A stretch of DNA of 64,000 nt from Ketobacter sp964016105 (GTDB taxonomy: Bacteria > Pseudomonadota > Gammaproteobacteria > Pseudomonadales > Ketobacteraceae): the NCBI GenBank assembly GCA_964016105.1, contig CAXHEX010000024.1, positions 1 through 64,000 on the forward strand, given 5' to 3'. How positions within the stretch are numbered: position 1 is the stretch's first letter; every line of letters starts with the position of its first letter. Below are positions 34,498 through 43,700 of this stretch, piece after piece. A model generated the notes under the pieces. The model saw nothing but the letters and a program-made list of their open reading frames with translations, was not told the origin of the DNA and did no database searches. Made by a program: the position numbers and the translations under genes.

Positions 34498-35421
34498 ATG
34501 GAGCTGATTCGGGGAATATACAACATTAGAGAGCGGCACCGGGGTAGTGTGGCCACCATCGGTAATTTCGATGGCGTGCACCTGGGGCACCGCTCAATCC
34601 TGCGTCAGGTGGCAGAAAAGTCCAAACAGCTGGAGGTACCCTCCACGGTGATGGTATTCGAGCCCCAACCATTGGAGTTCTTTTCGCCAGATAAAGCGCC
34701 CGCGCGCTTAATGACCTTCCGCGAAAAATGCGAAGTGCTGGCGGAGATGGGCGTCGACCAGGTACTCTGCGTCAAATTTAACCGAGCCTTCTGTAGTCAA
34801 AGTGCCCAACAGTTCTGTGACAATGTGCTGGTAAAGGGCTTGGCCATTAGGCATCTTGTGGTGGGCGATGATTTTCGCTTTGGCAGCGATCGCAGCGGTG
34901 ATTTTCAATTTCTGCAGCAGGTGGGTCAGGCCAATGACTTCGGCGTGGAAAATACCCACACCTTTGAATGGCAGGGTGAGCGAGTGAGCAGCACCCGAGT
35001 GCGTCAGTGCCTGGAGAACAGCGATTTCAAATCCGCCTCGGTGATGTTATGCAAGCCCTACTTTATGTCTGGCCGAATCGTTCACGGACAAAAGTTGGGC
35101 CGCACCATAGGCGTCCCCACCGCCAATGTTTTACCCAAGCGGGTTCGGACGCCCCTCACTGGCGTATTCGCAGTGGAGGTGAACGGTTTGGGAGAAACCC
35201 AACGCGGCGTGGCCAACCTGGGCAGCCGGCCTACAGTGGGTGGCGATCGAGTGCGACTGGAAGTGCACCTGCTGGATTTTGACCAAGACATTTACGGTAA
35301 ATACATCCAGGTGACTTTCCGGCATAAGATCCGAGACGAGAAGAAGTTTAATGGCATTGATGAACTGAAGGCCGCCATTTACAAAGATATTGAAACCGCC
35401 CGCCGCTTTTTTACAAACTAA
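34498..35421 (+). CDS. ribF: Bifunctional riboflavin kinase/FAD synthetase
   Basis: A 307-residue enzyme that converts riboflavin to FMN and FAD. The N-terminal nucleotidyltransferase domain has GNFDGVHLGH (residues about 22-31) and STRVR; the C-terminal kinase domain has GRTIGVPTANV and the conserved NLGSRPT. Standard place between murJ and ileS. Confidence 0.96.
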   Translation: MELIRGIYNIRERHRGSVATIGNFDGVHLGHRSILRQVAEKSKQLEVPSTVMVFEPQPLEFFSPDKAPARLMTFREKCEVLAEMGVDQVLCVKFNRAFCSQSAQQFCDNVLVKGLAIRHLVVGDDFRFGSDRSGDFQFLQQVGQANDFGVENTHTFEWQGERVSSTRVRQCLENSDFKSASVMLCKPYFMSGRIVHGQKLGRTIGVPTANVLPKRVRTPLTGVFAVEVNGLGETQRGVANLGSRPTVGGDRVRLEVHLLDFDQDIYGKYIQVTFRHKIRDEKKFNGIDELKAAIYKDIETARRFFTN

Positions 35422-35486
35422 AAAACAAACGGCAAACAGTTGAACCTATAGATGAATTGACGACTTGAGGAATAAACAGGAACCCC

Positions 35487-38294
35487 ATGGCCGACTATAA
35501 ATCCACACTGAATCTTCCTAACACGGCGTTTCCCATGAAGGGGAACCTGGCTCAGCGCGAGCCTGAAATGCTGAAACAGTGGAATAAATTGGATCTCTAT
35601 AAGCAGATTCAATCCGTCACCGCAGGCCGGCCCCAATTTATTCTCCATGACGGCCCTCCTTACGCCAACGGTGATATTCATATAGGCCATGCGGTTAACA
35701 AGATTTTGAAAGACACCATCATGCGCAGTAAGCGCTTGAGTGGGTTTGATGCGCCCTATGTGCCCGGTTGGGATTGCCACGGTTTACCCATTGAGCACAA
35801 CGTGGAAAAGAAAGCGGGCAAAGCCGGGGTGAAAGTGCCCTATGACGTGTTCCGCAAAAAGTGTCGTGAGTACGCCATGAAACAGGTGAATGGCCAGCGC
35901 GAGGACTTTATCCGTTTGGGGGTGCTAGGTGATTGGCAAAACCCGTACCTCACCATGGATTTTAAAACCGAAGCGGACATCATTCGTGCTTTGGGTAAAA
36001 TCGCCGACAACGGCCATTTAGTAAAAGGCTTTAAGCCGGTTTACTGGAGCGTGGTGGGCGGCTCTGCCTTGGCGGAAGCCGAGGTGGAGTATCAAGATAA
36101 AACCTCCACCCAGGTGGACGTGCGTTTTGCTCCTGTAGACAAAGCGGCATTCACGGCGCCGTTTGATGTGCAAACAGAGCTGCCAGTATCCGTTGTGATC
36201 TGGACCACTACACCCTGGACCCTGCCCGCCAACCAGGCGGTGGCGTTGAGTGCTGATTTGGAATACAGCCTGGTGCAATTGGATGTGGGTGCCGGTGACG
36301 AGTGCATTCTGCTGGCCACCGACATGGTGGAAGACGTATGCAAGCGCTACGGTGTTGAAGGGCAAACCATCTTGGGGTCCTGTAAAGGCCAAGAGTTGGA
36401 AAACCTGGCGCTACAGCATCCGTTTATTGAACGGCAGGTGCCCGTGGTAATGGGGGATCACGTTACCACCGACGCGGGTACAGGTGCTGTGCATATCGCA
36501 CCGGACCATGGTTTAGATGACTTTAATGTGGGCCTAAAGTACGGCATAAAAACCCTGAATTACGTGGGCGCCGACGGCAGTTATGCAGAAGGCACACCGT
36601 TGGTGAGTGGGCAGCACGTGTATAAGGTGGAGCCTTTGATCCTGGCCACGCTGGAAAGCAACGGTGCGCTGCTCAAGCAAGATAAACTGTTCCACAGCTA
36701 CCCCCATTGCTGGCGCACCAAAACGCCACTGATTTATCGTGCCACACCGCAATGGTTTATCAGTATGCATGCCAAAGGCCTGTTAAAAGCCTGTAAGCAA
36801 GCGGCAGATGAAGTGCAGTGGTTGCCGGAATGGGGCAAAGCCCGTATTGAAGGCATGTTAGAACAGAGCCCGGATTGGTGTGTATCACGACAGCGTACCT
36901 GGGGTGTGCCCATCGCTTTGTTCGTGCACAAGGAAACCGAAGAGCTGCATCCCAACAGCGCTGAATTAATTGAGGCGGTGGCGAAAAAAGTGGAACAAAC
37001 CGGCATTGATGCCTGGTTTGATTTGGATGCTGCGGAGTTGTTGGGTGATGAAGCCGAGCAATATTACAAAGTTACGGATACATTGGATGTGTGGTTTGAT
37101 TCTGGCGTTACCCATTACTCCGTGTTGGAGCAGCGAGACAATTTGAGCGTGCCCGCCGACCTGTATTTGGAAGGCTCGGATCAACATCGGGGCTGGTTTC
37201 AGTCTTCGCTAAAAACCAGTTTGGCGGTGCGCGGTACGGCACCCTACAAAACCGTGCTAACCCATGGTTTTACGGTGGATGCTCAAGGTAAAAAGATGTC
37301 CAAGTCATTGGGCAATACGGTTTCGCCCCAAACTGTGGTGAAGAACCTGGGTGCGGATATCATTCGACTCTGGGTGGCGGCTACGGATTATCGCGGTGAG
37401 ATGACCGTATCCGATGAGATTTTAAAGCGCACAGCGGATTCCTATCGCCGTATTCGTAATACTGCGCGCTTTTTGCTTTCCAATCTAAATGGTTTTGACC
37501 CGGCCCAGCATTTGCTGGAGCCAAAAGAGATGGTGGCACTTGACCGCTGGGCTGTGCACCGTGCCGAACAACTGCAAAAAGAAATTGTGCAGCACTATGA
37601 TCAATACCAGTTTCATTTGATCTACCAAAAACTGCATAACTACTGTGGTGTGGAGCTGGGTGGATTCTATTTGGATGTGATTAAAGATCGGCAGTACACC
37701 TGTAAAGAAAACAGTGCAGCCCGTCGCTCTGCCCAAACGGCTTTGTACCACATAGCAGAAGCCTTAGTGCGCTGGATTGCCCCCATATTGAGTTTTACCG
37801 CCGACGAACTTTGGAAATACATGCCCGGTGAGCGAAGTCAGTCCGTTCATATGGAAACCTGGTATGAGGGCCTTTATTCCTTGGACAAGGATGAGCCCCT
37901 GGACCAAGAGTTTTGGAAAACAGTTCAGGCGGTTAAGAATGCCGTCAATAAACAACTGGAAGACGCCCGTAAAAATGGTGTGATTGGTGGCAGCCTGGAA
38001 GCGGAAGTGGAAATTCAGTGCAGCAGCGATTTGAAAGCAGACCTAGACAAACTGGGTGAAGAGCTGCGTTTTGCTATGATTACCAGTGCAGCCAGAGTGC
38101 AGCAATGGGAAGAGGCGGGCGACATCACGGAACTGGATGGGCTCAAAGTAACCGTTAACAAGAGTGAGCATCCTAAGTGTGTTCGTTGCTGGCATTTGCG
38201 TGAAGACGTAGGAACTAATCCGGACCATCCGGAGTTGTGTTTGCGATGTGTGGATAATGTGGAAGGTGAAGGAGAGCAGCGGCAATTTTGCTAG
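35487..38294 (+). CDS. ileS: Isoleucyl-tRNA synthetase
   Basis: A 935-residue class I synthetase. HIGH motif in PYANGDIHIGH (about 58-68), KMSKS in KKMSKSLGN (about 602-610), CP1 editing domain with TTPWTLPAN, and a C-terminal zinc site (CVRCWH ... CLRC). Bacterial-type length. Confidence 0.97.
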   Translation: MADYKSTLNLPNTAFPMKGNLAQREPEMLKQWNKLDLYKQIQSVTAGRPQFILHDGPPYANGDIHIGHAVNKILKDTIMRSKRLSGFDAPYVPGWDCHGLPIEHNVEKKAGKAGVKVPYDVFRKKCREYAMKQVNGQREDFIRLGVLGDWQNPYLTMDFKTEADIIRALGKIADNGHLVKGFKPVYWSVVGGSALAEAEVEYQDKTSTQVDVRFAPVDKAAFTAPFDVQTELPVSVVIWTTTPWTLPANQAVALSADLEYSLVQLDVGAGDECILLATDMVEDVCKRYGVEGQTILGSCKGQELENLALQHPFIERQVPVVMGDHVTTDAGTGAVHIAPDHGLDDFNVGLKYGIKTLNYVGADGSYAEGTPLVSGQHVYKVEPLILATLESNGALLKQDKLFHSYPHCWRTKTPLIYRATPQWFISMHAKGLLKACKQAADEVQWLPEWGKARIEGMLEQSPDWCVSRQRTWGVPIALFVHKETEELHPNSAELIEAVAKKVEQTGIDAWFDLDAAELLGDEAEQYYKVTDTLDVWFDSGVTHYSVLEQRDNLSVPADLYLEGSDQHRGWFQSSLKTSLAVRGTAPYKTVLTHGFTVDAQGKKMSKSLGNTVSPQTVVKNLGADIIRLWVAATDYRGEMTVSDEILKRTADSYRRIRNTARFLLSNLNGFDPAQHLLEPKEMVALDRWAVHRAEQLQKEIVQHYDQYQFHLIYQKLHNYCGVELGGFYLDVIKDRQYTCKENSAARRSAQTALYHIAEALVRWIAPILSFTADELWKYMPGERSQSVHMETWYEGLYSLDKDEPLDQEFWKTVQAVKNAVNKQLEDARKNGVIGGSLEAEVEIQCSSDLKADLDKLGEELRFAMITSAARVQQWEEAGDITELDGLKVTVNKSEHPKCVRCWHLREDVGTNPDHPELCLRCVDNVEGEGEQRQFC

Positions 38295-38315
38295 TGCGTT
38301 TATCAATTGAATACT

Positions 38316-38828
38316 ATGACGGATATGACAACTGAAGATACCCAGGCCCAGGAAGCCAAAGGCATGTTGAAATGGCTTTGGCTTAGCGGTTTGGTGATTG
38401 TGCTGGACCAGATCACAAAGTGGATGGCGGTGGACGCGTTTCAATTGGGGGAACGTATGGAGATTCTCCCCATTTTCAATCTCACCATGGCCCACAATTA
38501 CGGAGCTGCTTTCAGCTTTTTGGCGGACCATGGTGGTTGGCAGCGTTGGTTTTTTACGGCCATCGCTGTGGGTGTTAGCGTGATGTTGGTTGTGTGGCTT
38601 AAGCGCTTGCCCAAATCCGACTGGTGGATGGCGGTGGCCTTGTCGTTGATCCTGGGGGGAGCCATAGGTAACCTCTATGATCGAGTCACCCTAGGCTACG
38701 TGGTGGATTTTCTCGATTTTCATTGGAACTACAAGCATTTTCCTGCGTTTAATATTGCCGACAGTGCCATTACCGTGGGCGCCGCTATGATGATTCTCGA
38801 TATGATTCGAAATCCGGGGAAACACTAA
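38316..38828 (+). CDS. lspA: Lipoprotein signal peptidase
   Basis: About 170 residues with four membrane helices. The aspartyl protease pair is visible in GNLYDRVTLGYVVDF and FNIADSAI. It removes signal peptides from prolipoproteins, several of which are encoded in this window. I use the ATG at 38316; 38325 is also possible. Confidence 0.95.
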   Translation: MTDMTTEDTQAQEAKGMLKWLWLSGLVIVLDQITKWMAVDAFQLGERMEILPIFNLTMAHNYGAAFSFLADHGGWQRWFFTAIAVGVSVMLVVWLKRLPKSDWWMAVALSLILGGAIGNLYDRVTLGYVVDFLDFHWNYKHFPAFNIADSAITVGAAMMILDMIRNPGKH

Positions 38829-38829
38829 T

Positions 38830-39297
38830 ATGGATGACGCCAATCGAATTGGTCCAGGCAAGCGGGTCACTCTACATTTTTCCGTTCTACTAATGGATGG
38901 TTCTGTGGTGGATTCCACCAAGGAAAAAGGACCAGCCCAGTTCAGTGTGGGTGATGGCAATTTATTGCCTGGGTTCGAACAGGCCCTGTTTGGGTTAAAA
39001 GCCGGGGATAAGCGATCCATTGTATTGGATCAGCACCAGGCTTTCGGCCCCTATAATCAAGATAACATTCAAGTGATGCGACGGGGTATATTTGATAAAG
39101 AGATGGCATTGGAAGTGGGCATGGTGGTGTCTTTTGCAGATAAAAGCAAAGCGGAATTACCCGGTGTCATTAAAGCCTTCACGGATGATCAGGTAACCGT
39201 AGATTTTAATCATCCCCTGGCAGGCAAAGAGTTGACTTTTCAGGTTGAAATCATCAACGTGGTGGATGCCGATACCCAATCTGTGCAGCTGCACTAG
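38830..39297 (+). CDS. fkpB: FKBP-type peptidylprolyl isomerase SlpA/FkpB
   Basis: A 155-residue cytosolic FKBP with an IF (insert-in-flap) domain, the SlpA/FkpB type. FKBP features GDGNLLPGFEQALFGLKAGD are present near residues 42-61. It begins one base after the lspA stop, so the genes are tightly coupled. Confidence 0.93.
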   Translation: MDDANRIGPGKRVTLHFSVLLMDGSVVDSTKEKGPAQFSVGDGNLLPGFEQALFGLKAGDKRSIVLDQHQAFGPYNQDNIQVMRRGIFDKEMALEVGMVVSFADKSKAELPGVIKAFTDDQVTVDFNHPLAGKELTFQVEIINVVDADTQSVQLH

Positions 39298-39342
39298 TTT
39301 TTAAACCTTCCCTAAACTACAGAATTAACAACAGAGGCGATT

Positions 39343-40275
39343 ATGGAAATTAAAATGGCGAATCCCCGGGGGTTTTGTGCGGGAGTGGACCGGGCCATTG
39401 CCATCGTCAATCGGGCACTGGATGTATTTGGTGCGCCCATTTATGTACGCCATGAGGTGGTGCATAACAAATTTGTAGTGGACGGTCTGCGTGATCGCGG
39501 TGCTGTATTTGTGGATGAGCTGCACGAGGTGCCCAACGATGCCATCGTTATTTTTAGTGCTCATGGTGTGTCTAAGCAGGTGCAGAACGAAGCGGGCGAT
39601 CGAGGGCTGAAAGTATTCGATGCCACCTGCCCACTGGTGACAAAAGTGCATATGGAAGTGAGTAAATTCGCCCGCGATGGTATGGAATGTGTGTTGATAG
39701 GCCACCAAGGCCACCCCGAGGTGGAAGGCACCATGGGGCAATACTTCAGCAGTAAAGGCGGGGCAATTTACCTGGTTGAAACCGTGGATGATGTTAAAAG
39801 TTTGCAAGTAAATGATCCCGAACATCTGGCTTATGTGACTCAAACCACTCTTTCGGTGGATGATACCGCCGCTATTATCGATGCCCTGCGTGAGCACTTC
39901 CCCCATATACAAGGCCCCCGCAAAGACGATATTTGCTACGCCACCCAAAATCGCCAGGATGCAGTGAAGACCCTGGCTTTGGAAACTGACGTAGTGTTTG
40001 TGGTGGGGTCACCCAACAGTTCCAACTCAAACCGGCTGCGTGAGCTGGCGGAGCGATGTGGTACTACGGCTTATTTGGTTGACGATCCTCAGCAGCTCGA
40101 AAAAGCCTGGTTGGATAAGGCTGTCACCATTGGTGTAACGGCCGGTGCCAGCGCCCCAGAAGAACTTGTTTCTGCAGTAGTCAATCAGTTACGGGATTGG
40201 GGTGGAGAAAGTCCCAATGAATTGGTTGGGCGAGAGGAGAACATTGTGTTCTCCATGCCCAAAGAGTTACGTTAG
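39343..40275 (+). CDS. ispH: 4-hydroxy-3-methylbut-2-enyl diphosphate reductase
   Basis: A 310-residue [4Fe-4S] enzyme, the last step of the MEP isoprenoid pathway. The three cluster cysteines fit PRGFCAGVDRA (Cys12), DATCPLVTK and the cysteine of the third motif in the C-terminal half. Standard order lspA-fkpB-ispH. Confidence 0.96.
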   Translation: MEIKMANPRGFCAGVDRAIAIVNRALDVFGAPIYVRHEVVHNKFVVDGLRDRGAVFVDELHEVPNDAIVIFSAHGVSKQVQNEAGDRGLKVFDATCPLVTKVHMEVSKFARDGMECVLIGHQGHPEVEGTMGQYFSSKGGAIYLVETVDDVKSLQVNDPEHLAYVTQTTLSVDDTAAIIDALREHFPHIQGPRKDDICYATQNRQDAVKTLALETDVVFVVGSPNSSNSNRLRELAERCGTTAYLVDDPQQLEKAWLDKAVTIGVTAGASAPEELVSAVVNQLRDWGGESPNELVGREENIVFSMPKELR

Positions 40276-40292
40276 TTTTTTAATGCAACGGA

Positions 40293-40757
40293 TTACTGGC
40301 GCCAGGTGTTCTCCGTGCCAGCATCGATACTACCATCGTCGTTTGAATCCCAGCTTTTTAATCCGGTATTGGAAATTTCCAAATAGCCATCACCATTTTG
40401 GCGATTTATGGGGGTGGCCCGCAACGTGTAAGCGGTGCTATCGGCCGCAATAATACTAAGATCGTAATATTTTTGGCCACCGTCCAAAGGAGCCTGGCTG
40501 GGGTAAATCGCTGGGGTTCCAGTATCACCTGCGGTGGCGGCACCTTCGTAAGTGTTGCGCTCAGTGAAGTGCCGTTCCATTGCTTGGGAAAATCCCATTA
40601 AGACTGCTTGCGCGTCGGCCCGCCGTGTCTTTTTTACTGAGCTCATGTAACTTGGGTAGGCCACCGCCGCCACTATGGCGACGACGGCGACGGTGACCAT
40701 AAGCTCGATAAGGGTGAACCCTGTTACCGGTCTTTTCATCATCTTTGTTGTCATCAT
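40293..40757 (-). CDS. pilE: Type IV minor pilin PilE
   Basis: About 154 residues. Prepilin cleavage site GFTLIELMV after a short basic leader, then the N-terminal hydrophobic helix and a globular domain. It is the last gene of the first minor-pilin operon and starts inside the end of pilY1, so translation is coupled. The ATG at 40757 is preferred over a GTG nine bases upstream. C-terminus has an Asp-rich loop (WDSNDDGSIDAG), which resembles a calcium site. Confidence 0.9.
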   Translation of the reverse strand: MMTTKMMKRPVTGFTLIELMVTVAVVAIVAAVAYPSYMSSVKKTRRADAQAVLMGFSQAMERHFTERNTYEGAATAGDTGTPAIYPSQAPLDGGQKYYDLSIIAADSTAYTLRATPINRQNGDGYLEISNTGLKSWDSNDDGSIDAGTENTWRQ

Positions 40758-40758
40758 A

Positions 40759-43700
40759 TTACTCACTGTACCAATAGGTTTTGGTGACTATGTCTGTGGC
40801 CTGCATTTTTGTACACTCAATGCCCGTGCAGACAATGTCCTGTGGTTCGGTAGGATTACCGTTCTCATCTTTATCTGAGATTCGAAGGTGTACTGGGTCT
40901 GGTGGTAACCCTTCGGTTAGTAGCGAAGCGAATCGGTCTGATGTGTCAGTGTTTTCGCCTTTATCGATACTGGCGGGTGTCGCATTGGCCACATTCACCG
41001 TATAAAGCTTGGACTGTCCTGGTGAGATAGTACAGTCGGCACCAACAGACGCGCTGGGTTGATAGCTGGTAAAGTAAAGAACCCCATCATAGGTCATCGC
41101 TCGAGATAACACTTTTTCTCCCGGGTCTTTTCCTCCACCTGCCAATTCACCTTCCAGGTCGATATACCAGCCCTTTGCCGCTGCGAGAGCGGTTTGTGCT
41201 ACGGCAATCTGACCTGCAGTACCGTTCTCAATCTTGTTATCGGTTGTATCGAAGAGATCGGCTATCGTTATGGTGGTGTAGTCGGGGGTGCCATCCAAGT
41301 CCGTATCCGCAGGCGCGTTGTATACATCGGAGAGGAAAAGAACAAAGAACCGATCCTCAATAGTTGCATTTAATGGATGCGCCTGGTAACCAGACCCGAT
41401 AGCTAATGCCAACTGTCTAACGCCATTGCGAGTGACAACGGACAGATCAGGCTCATGGTAAAACCGGCGTGCGGTTGCCGCAGTATTTTCAGCTAAATCG
41501 GCGATTCTTCCTCCGGTTATCAGGGAGCCCACTGGATTGCCATTGGTTATATCAAAGCGCCAGATTTGACCACCCGTATCAGCGGCATAGATCTGATCAG
41601 CGTAGCCATCCGCATTCACATCAATGGCTCTCACAGTTGCAGGGATACTGTAATCCATGTCAGATAGGGTTAGATCATGGGAATTATTACCGCCAGCGCT
41701 CCAGATTAATGATCCATCGGTTGCATCCACAATGAATATGGCATTTCCCATACTATCGGCGGTGCGGGTTGCTGCGTTGTCTTGAGCGGGATCATAGCCA
41801 CCGGAAATGATGAGTACTTCTCGCTCAGTGCTGTCCACGGAGATTTTTGTTTTGATTGGCCGAGCCCAGGTTTGACCCAGGTCGCTGTAGTCTCCACTTC
41901 CGCCCTCGATGGTCCATAGCATTTTAGGGGAAGAGCGATCTGTCACATCCAGCGCATAGTAGTTGCGGCCTCCACGGCGCATTCCAGCGTAGATATAAAC
42001 ATGATCACCGTCGCCGGGTTCAATTTTGGAATCGGCGTCTACATCTTTAGACCACGCCACTACCTGGCCATCCATGCCGTAGGGATGGTTTTCAGCCACT
42101 GAGTTAGCAAACACCTTATTGAAGTTGTGGAGCATTTCACTTGGAGCGAATGCGAATAGCTCTTCGCCATTGGATGAGTCTACGGCATGCAAAAAGCCTT
42201 CGTTGTCTCCGTAGTAAATGGTGATATCCGGGTTTTCATCGGTACCGCCGTAGATCACTAGCTGTGGTGAAGAGTGAAGCGGATCGCTTAATTGATTGCG
42301 GTCTTCATCGGCAACTGAGTCGCCATCCACATCCTTGATGTCCTTACCCCGAACCCAGTCAATTAGGTTTCTGTGGTATAGGTCTGACTCGGACTCGATA
42401 CCAAGGCGGCTTTTAGTGATGTTATCCTTATTTGCCCATGAGATAGCATTGTCGCTGTCAGTTAAGTTTTTACTGGAAGATCCGTCGAAGTAAGTGTAAA
42501 GCTTGCGATTGGGATAGCTGGGTAATTTCTCAGCTGCTCCACCTTCTGGTGTTTCATTCCCATCAACGCCGCTGGACCAAAAACTCTGGGTTGAATTTTT
42601 GAAGAAGCCGGTGTCAGGGTCCAGAGCCGCCGCGCCATTTTGGTCCACTATAACGCCATCACTGGTTATTTTGTAATGCTTAAGATTGCCAGGCCAATAA
42701 GACTTTTCCTTTGGCTGGAACAGGGAGAAAAATATCTCGTTGCGATGGGTTAAACGGTTAAATGCGTTTACTGTCACGCCTGGGGAAACGAATGTTGTGT
42801 CCACATTCAGGGTAGTGGTGGCAATGTCATCCAACACTTTAACCAGGTCATCAGTTGAGTCGGCGGTGTGGTACATGCTTTCTTCACTGGCTACCCCTTT
42901 TAGATAGGGATCGTCGAGGTTGAACCCAATGGTGTGAGTGGTGATTTTATAGGGGTTCTCCGTGTAGAGAAACTCAGTGAGTTCTTCGCCGCATCCACCT
43001 TCTCCGCTGGTTACGCAGGATGTGTCACCAGTTAGGGCTTTAACCAGATCTTTAGATGAATTGGCTCGAGGTTCCCCATCTGTTAACAGCACAATGTGGT
43101 TGGGTTGGCATTCGTGTTCTATGGGTGATTTATAAACTGGAGAACCACTGATGTATTCGCCAATACAATCGGTGTCATTCAAATTCGCATCGCTGCATCC
43201 AGTAGGTTGCACCAATTGGCCGCCGGTATAGCTGCCTTCGTGTGAAACTCGGTAATAGCGTCGACTCCCGCTATTGTTACCCCCACCTTGGTAATTTACA
43301 TGGGTGCCCCGGGTGTCACCCCATTGTATAGCCTCGCCGCGATAGTACATGGCTGCCTCATAAAGGGTATCTACTATGGGGGTAGTATCCACGGCCACGA
43401 GGTCATTAATAATGCTGATTAGGGCATCGCGGGTAGTTTCTTCCAAGCTAGAAGATGTTCCCGACGCATTGATGATCAATCTGGGTGCCCGCGAAGAGTC
43501 ATTGTCATAACTTCTGGCTCTGCGTTGCCCGCTTGAAGCTTTAACGAAGAAGCTCATGGCATTGCCTTTGTTCCAGCCGCTTCGGTCTACTAGATCCTGT
43601 ACTAACGAGCTTATATCCGGTGATCGATATACCGTATTTTGGTACCAAGGGTCTACGGAGTTCCAAGAGACGGTGTTGCCGATGGTGGGTAAGCTGTTTA